Below, in pieces: positions 1-10,247 of a stretch of 62,590 nucleotides of DNA (position 1 is its first letter; each line of letters opens with the position of its first letter). The translations under genes and the position numbers were made by a program. The notes beneath the pieces are model-generated. The model saw only the letters and a program-made list of their open reading frames with translations. It was not told the DNA's origin and searched no databases. Source of the DNA: Chloroflexota bacterium (lineage in GTDB: Bacteria; Chloroflexota; Anaerolineae; Anaerolineales; Villigracilaceae); NCBI GenBank assembly GCA_029782225.1, contig JAKOVF010000221.1:1-62590 (forward strand), in the 5' to 3' direction.

Positions 1-822
<822 letters not shown>

Positions 823-839
823 TTAGTTATATAACCTTT

Positions 840-931
840 GTCCTGGGCGGCGCAGTCGAAGGACAATTCTCATGAAAGCGCCTTCGACTTCGTTCCTCGG
901 TGTCGCTCGTCTTTCCGCTCAGGGCGAATTC
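840..931. repeat. Dispersed palindromic intergenic repeat
   Basis: The gap between the PfkB kinase and ahcY holds two imperfect inverted units. One runs from GTCCTGGGCG to GTCGAAGGAC (840-864). The other runs from GCGCCTTCGACTTCG to CGCTCAGGGCG. Related cores occur at 9449-9498 and, in-frame, inside the GH3 gene near 56145, so this is a repeated family and not a single terminator. It could still act as a read-through hairpin. Confidence 0.6.
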
Positions 932-1887
932 TATTTCAATAAAACATCCAACTTTCCCTGATCATCAAAATGCCTTCGAAATCGCTGAATGAACTCTTCC
1001 TTTGTGTAACCATGACTCTGCGGACCGCGATTTTCGAGGCAATAGACCGCCGCGAGTGAGCCGATCTCGCCGCATAGTTTCCAATCGAAACCGCGCGAGT
1101 AACCGGTCAAAAATCCGGCACGAAATGCATCACCGACACCGGTAGGGTCAACAATTTCATCCTCCGGGACCGTGGGGATGAAGACTTCCTGCCCATCGGT
1201 GTACAGGCTCGCGCCATCTTTGCCTCGCGTCACCACCAGGATTTTGACCTGTTCGAGCATCTGATTCAAGTCGCGGCCGGTTTTCTTGCAGGTCAGGCCA
1301 AATTCATAGTCATTGCAGAAGAGGAAGTGCGCGCCATCCATATCACGCACCAGTTCACTGCCTTCGAGACGAAGCACCTGCTGGCCGGGGTCGTAAAGAT
1401 ATTTGATCTTTAGCTCTCGGCACTCCGCTGCGAACTTGGTCATTGCATCGGGCGCATTCGGAGAGATAACTACAAGATCGGGCCGCTTCTGCAAATCCTT
1501 GATGGACTGCATCGCTGCAACTCCCATTGCACCGGGATAAAAAGATGCAATTTGAGCAGAAGCCCTGTCGGTCGTCGCAAAAAAGGAGGCGGTGAACAAA
1601 CCCGGAACTACTTGCATCAGGCTCGTATCCACACCCTTTGAATCCAGCCAGGTACGATAATCCGCGAAGTCTTCGCCGACCGTTGCCATCACGTGTGGAC
1701 ATTCACCCAGCAACGCCATGGTGTAGGCGATATTCGGTGCGATCCCTCCCCGCTGCCTCGACATGGAGTCCACCAGAAAGGAAAGGCTGATCGAACCTAA
1801 TCTTTCAGGGAGGAATTGTTCAACGAACAGACCGGGAAAGGTCATCAGGTAATCGTAGGCAACAGAGCCTGTGAGCAGAACGTCCAT
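931..1887 (-). CDS. PfkB-family carbohydrate/nucleoside kinase (probable adenosine kinase)
   Basis: ATP-dependent kinase of the ribokinase/PfkB fold, 318 residues from the chosen start. The C-terminal PfkB signature reads DPTGVGDAF with the catalytic base predicted at Asp253. An N-terminal RGGIAPNIAYTMALLG segment matches the substrate-binding region. The reading frame stays open 47 codons further upstream, but ATG 1887 is preceded by GAGGAA at good spacing and begins the family's beta strand (MDVLLTGSVAYD). Lying just after S-adenosylhomocysteinase on the same strand, it probably phosphorylates the adenosine that enzyme releases. Substrate is inferred from context; a sugar kinase cannot be excluded. 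Confidence 0.85.
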   Translation of the reverse strand: MDVLLTGSVAYDYLMTFPGLFVEQFLPERLGSISLSFLVDSMSRQRGGIAPNIAYTMALLGECPHVMATVGEDFADYRTWLDSKGVDTSLMQVVPGLFTASFFATTDRASAQIASFYPGAMGVAAMQSIKDLQKRPDLVVISPNAPDAMTKFAAECRELKIKYLYDPGQQVLRLEGSELVRDMDGAHFLFCNDYEFGLTCKKTGRDLNQMLEQVKILVVTRGKDGASLYTDGQEVFIPTVPEDEIVDPTGVGDAFRAGFLTGYSRGFDWKLCGEIGSLAAVYCLENRGPQSHGYTKEEFIQRFRRHFDDQGKLDVLLK

Positions 1888-2055
1888 GCATTTCCTCATT
1901 GCCGCTGAGAATAGCGGCGGGAGTATTCTACGCAAGAAAATGCGCTCTCGCCTGAGAGCGCCAGTGAAAGCGGACGAAAGTTTATCATGGTGATGCGGGA
2001 AAGTAAAGGAATCGCGAGCGGAGTCCAAAGTCTTCCGACTTCGATGGTTCCAATA

Positions 2056-3108
<1,053 letters not shown>

Positions 3109-3214
3109 GGCACCTCGTTTTTCGATTGTAATTCATTTGCAGAAAACCTTAACATGAAGGGGGATTCGTGCAATAATAACATCCTGTGCTTAATATTGCG
3201 ATCTCGGAGGAGTA

Positions 3215-4927
3215 ATGACCACACTTGCGAAAAAACTTTTGCTGGTCCTGCTCGCATCTTTTCTGACCGTTAGCCTGCTCGGCTGTCAGCCAGCCGCTCA
3301 AGCCACTGAGGCAGCTCCCAACAGCAGCATCAACATCGTCATCGCCGAAGACCCGCCTTCCTTCAATGCCCTTGTCTCGGATACGGGATATGACGCGCTC
3401 GTGATGGAAATGGTCATGCTTGGAATGACCGACATTGATCCCAATGGAAATGTCTTCCCGGAACTGGCAGCAGAACTTCCCACGGTCGAAAACGGCGGTG
3501 TGGTTGTAGATGAGACCGCTGGAACCATGTCGGTGACCTGGAAAATGCGGAAAGATGTTCAGTGGCAGGACGGCAAGCCGGTTACCGCCAAAGATGTCAT
3601 GTTCACCTGGGATGCCATTTCCAATCCGGATACCGGCTCATGGATGCCCGGCATCGATTACATTGATTCCGTCAAGCAACTCGACGACTATAGCTTCGCC
3701 GTCAACTACTCTTCCATTTACCCGGCCTACCTCACGCAATTTGGCGGTGAGCAGATCGTCATCTGGCCCGCCCACTATTGCGACGCATCCCAGGGATTCG
3801 TCTCGTGGGATTGTGCGCGCACGCCGTTGAGCGATGGGCCGTATGTTCTGAAGGACTGGGTCGAAGGTGACCACATGACCTTTGAGAAGAATAGCAATTT
3901 CTATCTCAAAGGCAAGCCCGCCATTGATAAGGTCACGGTGCAGATCGTGCCGGATGATACTGTCCGCCGGACCATGATGGAAAAAGGTGATGCAGACATT
4001 GACATGTGGATCAACGTCAATACCGCGGATAATCTGAAGGATTCGCAGACTGCCAAGGTCAGCCTCAGCCCAACCGACCGCTGGGCACTGCGTCTCTTCA
4101 TGAACGAAGCCGCAAAAGGGACCACCGACTCGCAGGCCACGCCGCATCCGATTCTCTCGGATGTCAATGTCCGCAAGGCTATCCGGGCCGCGATTGATGC
4201 GGATACGATCAACAAGGAGATCTTTCACGGTCTCGGTCACCCGGTCTGGAACGAATTCTTCCGCGCGCCCTACAATCAATGTCAGGTCTCGCGTCCGAGC
4301 TATAACCCGGAAGCTGCGAAGTCCATGCTCGAAGCCGCGGGTTGGACAGACACAAACGGAGATGGCGTCCGCGAGTGCCACGGATGCAAGACCGGCGCGC
4401 CGGATGGCTATCCGATGGAAATGGAATTCATCACCTACGCGGAATACGGTGAGCCGATGACTCTCACGCAGCAGCTCGCTGCTGAGATGCTTGGCAAGGT
4501 GGGCATCAAGCTCAACCTCAATGTGGTCGAGGGCAGCGTGCTGTGGGCAGAACCCGAGAACGGCGGCATCGAGCAAAACGGCAACTTCGACATCGACATG
4601 TGGGATGATGGCTATGCCGGCACGGATCCCACGGACTACTTGTGGGAGGCCTATTCCAACGAAGCGATGACCCCGGGCAACGGCTGGAACTTTTTCCGCT
4701 GGAATAATCCCGAGTTTGATGGGCTGATTGACCAGGCCTACACGCTCGATCAGGCAAGTCAGCAGAAGACCTTCTGCAAAATGGCTGAGATCCTCGACCA
4801 GCAGGTTCCGGAAATCTATCTCTTCACCATCCCCAACGCGGACGCGTATTCCGCGCGGTTGAACGGGGTCCAATCTTCGATCAACGACCTCGTCACCTGG
4901 AACATCGCCGATTGGACGTTGAAATAA
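3215..4927 (+). CDS. ABC transporter substrate-binding lipoprotein, family 5 (peptide type)
   Basis: Extracytoplasmic solute receptor of the oligopeptide/nickel class, 570 residues. The signal peptide ends in a lipobox LLGC with the lipidated cysteine at Cys24. The body has the family-5 features: a VTWKMRKDVQWQDGKPVTAKDV segment near 110-130, then IRAAIDADTINKEIFHG, and an aromatic C-terminus. GGAGGAG directly upstream fixes ATG 3215. Two DppB/DppC-like permeases follow, so it delivers substrate to them. The ligand (peptide, oligosaccharide or other) cannot be told from sequence. Two DTNGDG-type loops occur in the system, one here near residue 376 and one in the first permease. Confidence 0.92.
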   Translation: MTTLAKKLLLVLLASFLTVSLLGCQPAAQATEAAPNSSINIVIAEDPPSFNALVSDTGYDALVMEMVMLGMTDIDPNGNVFPELAAELPTVENGGVVVDETAGTMSVTWKMRKDVQWQDGKPVTAKDVMFTWDAISNPDTGSWMPGIDYIDSVKQLDDYSFAVNYSSIYPAYLTQFGGEQIVIWPAHYCDASQGFVSWDCARTPLSDGPYVLKDWVEGDHMTFEKNSNFYLKGKPAIDKVTVQIVPDDTVRRTMMEKGDADIDMWINVNTADNLKDSQTAKVSLSPTDRWALRLFMNEAAKGTTDSQATPHPILSDVNVRKAIRAAIDADTINKEIFHGLGHPVWNEFFRAPYNQCQVSRPSYNPEAAKSMLEAAGWTDTNGDGVRECHGCKTGAPDGYPMEMEFITYAEYGEPMTLTQQLAAEMLGKVGIKLNLNVVEGSVLWAEPENGGIEQNGNFDIDMWDDGYAGTDPTDYLWEAYSNEAMTPGNGWNFFRWNNPEFDGLIDQAYTLDQASQQKTFCKMAEILDQQVPEIYLFTIPNADAYSARLNGVQSSINDLVTWNIADWTLK

Positions 4928-4929
4928 GA

Positions 4930-5008
4930 ATGCTCCCTCACCCTCGCCTTCTCCCCACGGGAGAGAGAACTCCCTTCCCCCTGGGGGGGAAGGGCCGGGG
5001 ATGAGGGC
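4930..5008. repeat. REP-like palindromic repeat (CCCTCACCC ... GATGAGGGC)
   Basis: The 84-base gap between binding protein and first permease is an imperfect palindrome. CCCTCACCCTCGCCTTCTCCCC at the left pairs with GGGCCGGGGATGAGGGC at the right, with an inner CCCACGGGAGAG hairpin. This is the CCCTCACCC/GGGTGAGGG class of intergenic repeat common in environmental genomes. Its right end touches the GTG start of the permease. It may stabilise the upstream mRNA 3' end or lower permease translation. Confidence 0.65.
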
Positions 5009-5011
5009 AAG

Positions 5012-6052
5012 GTGACCACCTACGTCGCGCGCCGCCTTTTACAAACGATCTTTCTCCTCTTCCTCCTCAGCATCATTCTGTTTGCACTGGTCAACCTTGC
5101 GCCGGGGGGGCCCCTGGCTTCCTATGGACAGGGACGCCGTCTCCGTCCCGAACAGGCAGAGATCCTCAAGCGTCAGTTTGGGCTGGATAAGCCTCTGCCG
5201 CTTCAATATGTCTACTGGCTGGTCGGCAACGACTGGACAAAGGTCGATACGAACGGCGATGGCGTCCCCGATGAACAGGGTTCGCGCAAAGGTATCCTAC
5301 GGGGTGACTTCGGCTTTTCGTATCGCACGCGCAAGCCGGTGCTCAATGAGATTGGCCTGCGTTTCCCAAATACCATTTATCTGATGGGGATCACGATGGC
5401 AGTGGCGCTGCTCGTCGCCCTGCCCATCGGCATCATCTCTGCGGTCAAACAATACTCCCTCTTCGACCTGTTCGCGACAACCTTTTCATTCGCGGGTCAG
5501 GCCATCCCGGAATTCTGGCTCGGACTGCTACTGATTATCGTGTTTTATGCGTGGCTTCGAAATCCATTTACGGGGGAGCCGCTTCTGCCTTCCGGCGGGA
5601 TGACTTCGCTGGAAGGGGCGGCCAGCCTCTCGGACCGGATCTCCCATCTGATCCTCCCGGTTCTCACCGGGACTTTGGGCTGGATCGCCTGGTATTCGCG
5701 TTTCCTGCGCTCGAGCATGCTCGAAGTCCTGCCCAAGGATTTTCTCCGCACCGCACGCGCCAAGGGCCTGCCTGAACGAATGGTGATCTACAAACACGGA
5801 TTGCGAAACGCGATCATTCCTCTGGTCACTGTCCTCGCGCTCGATATTCCCTACATTTTCACCGGCGCAGTCCTCACAGAGACGATTTTTTCATGGCCCG
5901 GGATGGGGCGGCTGTATTATCAGTCCGCGGTGGAGCGTGATTATCCGCTCCTGCTGGCGATCCTGATCATCGGCGCTGCGTTCATCATCCTCTCAAACCT
6001 GCTCGCGGACATTCTGTATGCCTATCTTGATCCGCGCATCCGTTACCAGTGA
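5012..6052 (+). CDS. ABC transporter permease, DppB/OppB type
   Basis: Inner-membrane subunit of the peptide-type importer, 346 residues, with an N-terminal MTTYVARRLLQTIFLLF membrane anchor, further hydrophobic segments and the EAA-like loop for ATPase docking (ARAKGLPERMVIYKHGLRNAI). The GTG start lies at the edge of the upstream palindrome, with only GAGGGCAAG nearby as ribosome-binding site. After the first membrane segment it carries an unusual insert, DTNGDGVPDE at residues 79-88, like a calcium-binding EF-hand loop; ordinary DppB proteins are shorter there. Its stop overlaps the start of the second permease. No ATPase gene follows, so ATPases must be encoded elsewhere. Confidence 0.92.
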   Translation: MTTYVARRLLQTIFLLFLLSIILFALVNLAPGGPLASYGQGRRLRPEQAEILKRQFGLDKPLPLQYVYWLVGNDWTKVDTNGDGVPDEQGSRKGILRGDFGFSYRTRKPVLNEIGLRFPNTIYLMGITMAVALLVALPIGIISAVKQYSLFDLFATTFSFAGQAIPEFWLGLLLIIVFYAWLRNPFTGEPLLPSGGMTSLEGAASLSDRISHLILPVLTGTLGWIAWYSRFLRSSMLEVLPKDFLRTARAKGLPERMVIYKHGLRNAIIPLVTVLALDIPYIFTGAVLTETIFSWPGMGRLYYQSAVERDYPLLLAILIIGAAFIILSNLLADILYAYLDPRIRYQ

Positions 6053-6987
6053 AAATGGAAGACACAATTTCGATCCCCGCTGCTCAACCAGCAATTCAAG
6101 AGTCGACATTTGCGCTCGGGGTCTGGAAGCGATTCCGCAGACACCCGGGGGCCATCGTTGGCATGATCATCTTCGGCTTGCTGGTGTCCGTCACCCTGGC
6201 CGCCTCTCTCTCCCCCTTTGATCCTTTCGCGTCGGATCTGTCGCAGCGTTTTCAAGCGCCATCCGTTCAACATTGGTTTGGCACCGACTCTCTTGGCCGC
6301 GACTTACTTACACGCATCCTGTATGGAGGTCGCATCTCGCTCACGGTGGGCGGCGTCGCAGTGATGATTTCTCTTCTCATTGGTGTACCGGTTGGCGCGC
6401 TGGCCGGGTACTATGGCGGCGCTCTCGATTCCCTCCTGATGCGGCTGACAGACGCCTTTCTTTCGCTGCCACCATTCCTCGTTCTCATTCTCCTGGCCGC
6501 TATCCTGCGCGAAGTGGATATTCCTCTCCTGAGTCGCAATAGCGTCATCACGATCAGCTTCGTCATCGGCATTCTGTCGTGGATGACGTTCGCGCGTCTG
6601 GTTCGCGCGGCGTTTCTCACCTTGCGCGGGCTGGATTTCGTGACAGCCGCGCGTGCCCTGGGAGCAACGGATCGACGTATCATCGCTCGTCATATCCTCC
6701 CAAACGCCATCGGTCCGATCATCGTTGAAGCGACCCTGCAGCTTGGCTATGCGATTATCCAGGAATCAGGGCTGTCCTTCCTTGGCTTTGGCATTCAGCC
6801 GCCCACTCCATCCTGGGGAAACCTCATCAGCGACGCGCAGGATCACTTCATCAAATACCCGTGGCTTGCAATCTTTCCCGGCCTGATGATCTTCCTGAGC
6901 ATTATCTCCGTCAACTACATCGGTGACGGTTTGCGCGACGCCTTTGATCCGTACAAAGTACTGGAAAAAGTTGGCGAAATCACATAG
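6049..6987 (+). CDS. ABC transporter permease, DppC/OppC type
   Basis: Second permease of the importer, 312 residues. It shows an N-terminal cytoplasmic stretch, a first membrane helix (GAIVGMIIFGLLVSVTLA), the HWFGTDSLGRDLLTRILYG motif typical of DppC/OppC, and the EAA loop (ARALGATDRRIIARHILPNAI). The GTG at 6049 overlaps the stop of the preceding permease, indicating translational coupling; an ATG two codons later is the alternative start. It ends 41 bases before the lytic transglycosylase gene, which has its own promoter. Confidence 0.93.
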   Translation: MKMEDTISIPAAQPAIQESTFALGVWKRFRRHPGAIVGMIIFGLLVSVTLAASLSPFDPFASDLSQRFQAPSVQHWFGTDSLGRDLLTRILYGGRISLTVGGVAVMISLLIGVPVGALAGYYGGALDSLLMRLTDAFLSLPPFLVLILLAAILREVDIPLLSRNSVITISFVIGILSWMTFARLVRAAFLTLRGLDFVTAARALGATDRRIIARHILPNAIGPIIVEATLQLGYAIIQESGLSFLGFGIQPPTPSWGNLISDAQDHFIKYPWLAIFPGLMIFLSIISVNYIGDGLRDAFDPYKVLEKVGEIT

Positions 6988-6993
6988 CCCACG

Positions 6994-7022
6994 TTGACAG
7001 CCGCCCGCTTTCCCATTATAAA
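6994..7022 (+). promoter_or_regulatory. Sigma-70 type promoter predicting a leaderless mRNA
   Basis: TTGACA at 6994-6999 and TATAAA at 7017-7022 are separated by exactly 17 bases. The ATG of the next gene is at 7029, seven bases after the -10 box, which is where transcription should start. There is no convincing Shine-Dalgarno sequence. The transcript is therefore predicted to begin at or within a base or two of the start codon. Confidence 0.7.
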
Positions 7023-7028
7023 AACGGA

Positions 7029-9446
7029 ATGAAACTCACCCGCCTCGCCCTGGGACTTTGGCTTGCCGCCGCTATTACAGCCTGTTCTGCCCTTCCGGAG
7101 ATTCATCTCCCGACCATTCCCCCTGGCTGGACGCTGACTCCCAGCATTACCTCGACACCGCCCGTTACGCCAACTTCCACCATCACCCCGACACCCGCGC
7201 CGGTTGCCCGGGTAAATGAGGGCGAACGCGCCCTCTTCAATGGGGACTACCCCACTGCGCTCGTTTACTTTCAAACCGCTTATCATGATTCGTCCGATCC
7301 CATTTTGCAGGCTGCAGCGAAGTGGGGCGAGATTCGCGTGCTTTACGCGCAGGAACTCTATCCCGAGACGCTCACCGCCATTCAGGAATTGATCACTGGT
7401 TTCCCCAACTCAGAACATGTCGCGCAGGCGTATTTCATTCAGGGCCTTGCCAATTACAACCTCGAGCGCTACTTCGATGCCGCAACGTCCTGGCAGACCT
7501 ATCTAACCATGCGACCTGGTTACCTCGATGCATTTACCCAGGAACTACGCGGCGATGCCCTCTTCCAGGCACAGAGCTACGGCGAAGCGCTGGCCGCGTA
7601 TACCGCCGCCATTCAGGCCCCGCGCCTTGATGACGGCATCCTGGTTGACCTGAAGGTCGCGGACACGCAGACCAAGCTGGGCGATACCCAGACCGCGCTG
7701 GATATCTACGATGGCATCATCGCGCGCACAACGGACGGGGCGATCGGTGCTCAAGCGGCGTATGAATCCGGGGTACTGTACCAGACCCTCGGTCAAAGTG
7801 AAGATGCGTATGGAAAATTCCGCTTCGCCACAGACCATTTTCCCAAATACTATTATGCATATTTGAGTCTGATCAAATTGCTCGATGCGGAAGTGCAGGT
7901 CGATGACCTGACGCGCGGTCTGGTGGATTATTACGCCGGTCAATATGATGTGGCGATTGCCGCATTTGACCGCTACATCGCTGCGAACCCAACGAATGAC
8001 GGCACGCCGTACTACTTCAGGGCTCTGGCAATGCGCGACGTGGGTAACTATCAGGGCGCGGTGGATGCCTTCACCACGTTCATCACGAATTATCCCAATC
8101 ATCCGAGCTGGTCGGATGCCTGGGGTGACAAGGCTTACGTTCAGTGGTTTTATCTGGGGCTTTATCCAAACGCCGCGCAGACGCTGCTGGACTTTGTAGC
8201 CGCGGTTCCCAATTCATCTGTAGCAGTGGATTACCTGATGAGCGCGGGCCGCATTTACGAACGCGATAGCCGCCTGAATGATGCTGCCCTGACCTGGGCC
8301 CGCGTTGCCAATGAATACCCGGGCGATGCGCAGGCTCCTACCGCCATCTTCATGGCTGGCGTCGTTCAGTATCGGCAGGGAAGCTATGATCTGGCACTGT
8401 CATCTTTCAATCGCAGCCTCTCGCTCACAACCCAGCCAGCGGACCTTGCGCGCGCCTACCTGTGGATCGGAAAAACACAGCAGAAGCTTGGCGACAACAC
8501 GGCCGCAGCCAATGCCTGGCAGCAGGGAGTGCTCAAAGACCCTGGCGGCTACTACAGCGAGCGCGCCCGCGACCTGTTGACCCAACGCGCACCGCTTGCT
8601 CCGCCACCCACGGAAAACACAGCCATTAACCTCGCAGCTGAGCGGAGAGATGCGGATGCATGGGTGCGGCTCACGTTCAATCTGCCCGCAGAAACAGATT
8701 TGACCGGTCCGGGAGCACTCGCACAAGACCCAAGGTTCATCCGCGGCACCGAGTTCTGGCAGTTGGGCCTGCTGGATGAAGCACGTCTCGAGTTCGAGAA
8801 TCTGCGGGACGCTGTCAGTACCAATGCCGTGGATAGCTATCGCCTTGCCAACTATATGCTTGATATTGGGCTGTATCGCCCGGCCATCTTCGCCGCCCGC
8901 CAGACGTTGACACTGGCAGGTTTGGACGACCACTCCGAATCCATGATGGCGCCGCCATATTTCAGCCATGTACGTTATGGATTGTATTACGCGGATGTCA
9001 TCGCGCCGGATGCCCAGACTGAAGGATTTGATCCCCTGCTTTTATACAGCATCATCCGACAGGAAAGCCTGTTTGAAGGATTCGTCCATTCGACCGCCGG
9101 CGCGCGTGGCCTCATGCAGATCATTCCGAGTACAGGTGGAAACATTGCCGCCGAATTGGGCTGGCCCTTTGGATACAAAGATGACGATCTCTACCGGCCG
9201 GATGTCAGCGTGCGCCTGGGTACGCATTATCTCGCCAAAAACCGTGATCTGCTCCAGGGCGACCTCTACGCCGCCCTCGCTGCCTACAACGGTGGTCCCG
9301 GCAACGCTATGCAATGGAAACAACTCTCTGGAGATGACCCCGATCTTTTCCTTGAAATCATTCGTTTCCAGGAGACACGAGATTATATTCGAAACATTTA
9401 CGAGATTTATGTGATCTACCGGAGATTGTATGGGCAGGGTGGTTGA
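7029..9446 (+). CDS. TPR-repeat lytic transglycosylase (Slt70-like) lipoprotein
   Basis: Cleaves peptidoglycan with 1,6-anhydro product formation at the cell surface. The 805-residue product has a signal peptide ending near ITACSA (probable lipobox), a Pro/Thr-rich linker (about 30-60), a long helical TPR/superhelical region (about 60-640) with GxxxxA-Y repeats, and a C-terminal SLT domain. In that domain the catalytic glutamate is Glu679 in RQESLF, followed by GLMQ at 694 and AAYNGGPGN near 752. All SLT motifs are present. The domain order matches soluble Slt70-type enzymes. It is convergent with the DUF167 gene across a strong terminator. Confidence 0.93.
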   Translation: MKLTRLALGLWLAAAITACSALPEIHLPTIPPGWTLTPSITSTPPVTPTSTITPTPAPVARVNEGERALFNGDYPTALVYFQTAYHDSSDPILQAAAKWGEIRVLYAQELYPETLTAIQELITGFPNSEHVAQAYFIQGLANYNLERYFDAATSWQTYLTMRPGYLDAFTQELRGDALFQAQSYGEALAAYTAAIQAPRLDDGILVDLKVADTQTKLGDTQTALDIYDGIIARTTDGAIGAQAAYESGVLYQTLGQSEDAYGKFRFATDHFPKYYYAYLSLIKLLDAEVQVDDLTRGLVDYYAGQYDVAIAAFDRYIAANPTNDGTPYYFRALAMRDVGNYQGAVDAFTTFITNYPNHPSWSDAWGDKAYVQWFYLGLYPNAAQTLLDFVAAVPNSSVAVDYLMSAGRIYERDSRLNDAALTWARVANEYPGDAQAPTAIFMAGVVQYRQGSYDLALSSFNRSLSLTTQPADLARAYLWIGKTQQKLGDNTAAANAWQQGVLKDPGGYYSERARDLLTQRAPLAPPPTENTAINLAAERRDADAWVRLTFNLPAETDLTGPGALAQDPRFIRGTEFWQLGLLDEARLEFENLRDAVSTNAVDSYRLANYMLDIGLYRPAIFAARQTLTLAGLDDHSESMMAPPYFSHVRYGLYYADVIAPDAQTEGFDPLLLYSIIRQESLFEGFVHSTAGARGLMQIIPSTGGNIAAELGWPFGYKDDDLYRPDVSVRLGTHYLAKNRDLLQGDLYAALAAYNGGPGNAMQWKQLSGDDPDLFLEIIRFQETRDYIRNIYEIYVIYRRLYGQGG

Positions 9447-9448
9447 TT

Positions 9449-9560
9449 CGTCCTGAGCGGAGCGACGAGTGCAATTCAAGGAGCGCGGTCGAAGGACGGA
9501 CGATTGAAAGCGTAATTTCAATCTACGAAGGGCCCGCGCTTCGACTACGCTCACATCCTC
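9449..9560. repeat. Dispersed palindromic intergenic repeat
   Basis: The gap after the transglycosylase contains CGTCCTGAGCGG (9449-9460) facing GTCGAAGGACG (9488-9498), then a second related piece, GCGCTTCGACTACGCTCA. These cores are shared with 840-931 and with the in-frame segment at about 56145, so a repeated family is present in at least three places. Confidence 0.6.
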
Positions 9561-9616
9561 CCGACACCGTACTTGCGTTCGGTGCAGGTGTGTCCTTTGA
9601 CAGCGCGAATCTAAAA

Positions 9617-9657
9617 AAAGTTGACGGTCACTTTTGAAGTGACCGTCAACTTTCTTC
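9617..9657. terminator. Strong bidirectional intrinsic terminator
   Basis: A perfect 17-bp stem, AAAGTTGACGGTCACTT with its complement, closes on a TTG loop (9634-9636). A-rich and T-rich flanks on the two sides let it work in both directions. It separates the plus-strand transglycosylase from the minus-strand DUF167 gene. Confidence 0.9.
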
Positions 9658-9966
9658 TTAATCCATGTGAGCCAGGATTCTTTGATGCGCCGTCTGCACA
9701 TCCATGTCCAGCACCGAGACCAGCTTATCCCGTCCGGACGCGCCTGCCACGATCTCCAGCTTGGATTTCGGCACCCCCAACACTGAAGACAGGAATTTGA
9801 CCAACTCCTGATTTGCCTCCTCATCTACCGGCGGCGCAGCAATGTGGACCTTGACCGTCCCATCGCTTAACACACCAACGATCTGATTGCGGCTGGCCCG
9901 CGGCGTCACGCGCACTGCCAGTGCTGAACCACGTTGACCGTCATGCAAGTGAAATTTTCTGGGCAT
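9658..9966 (-). CDS. DUF167 (YggU-type) protein
   Basis: Small cytoplasmic protein of 102 residues. The family signature is clear: ALAVRVTPRASRNQIVG followed by VKVHIAAPPVDEEANQELVKFLS and KLEIVAGASGRDKLV. The biochemical function of DUF167 is not established. It is the last gene of a minus-strand run after YggT and YggS; this yggS-yggT-yggU order is conserved in many bacteria. It ends right at the bidirectional terminator. Confidence 0.9.
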   Translation of the reverse strand: MPRKFHLHDGQRGSALAVRVTPRASRNQIVGVLSDGTVKVHIAAPPVDEEANQELVKFLSSVLGVPKSKLEIVAGASGRDKLVSVLDMDVQTAHQRILAHMD

Positions 9967-9977
9967 ATTTACCTCAA

Positions 9978-10235
9978 TTAAAGGGATTGCAAAAGACCAA
10001 CCAGGATCAACTTAACAAACTGTACTGCGAGAATCAGAATGATCGGGCTGAAGTCGATCATGCCGGCCGTGGGAACAATATTGCGTATGGGGGCAAGAAA
10101 CGGTTCGATGATGCGGTCCAGCGCCTGCCGCACAGGGTGATACGGGGAAATGAAATAAGATAAAAGAACGGATGCGATCACGACCCACACAAACAGGTCT
10201 GCAATCACCCTAATTAATAAGATCAAAGAAGCCAT
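9978..10235 (-). CDS. YggT-family membrane protein
   Basis: 85-residue integral membrane protein with two hydrophobic segments (about 3-28 and 60-83) joined by the family motif SPYHPVRQALDRIIEPFLAPIR. YggT proteins are small cell-envelope proteins that often sit beside division or peptidoglycan genes; some have been linked to osmotic tolerance. It lies 11 bases before DUF167 and 12 bases after YggS, so the three are probably co-transcribed. Confidence 0.9.
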   Translation of the reverse strand: MASLILLIRVIADLFVWVVIASVLLSYFISPYHPVRQALDRIIEPFLAPIRNIVPTAGMIDFSPIILILAVQFVKLILVGLLQSL

Positions 10236-10247
10236 CCATCCTCCAGT

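Noticed and set aside
3638..4873. 411-codon open frame on the minus strand inside the peptide-binding lipoprotein gene
   Set aside because: It is the antisense shadow of a gene with full family motifs and a strong ribosome-binding site; the antisense product has no recognisable fold.
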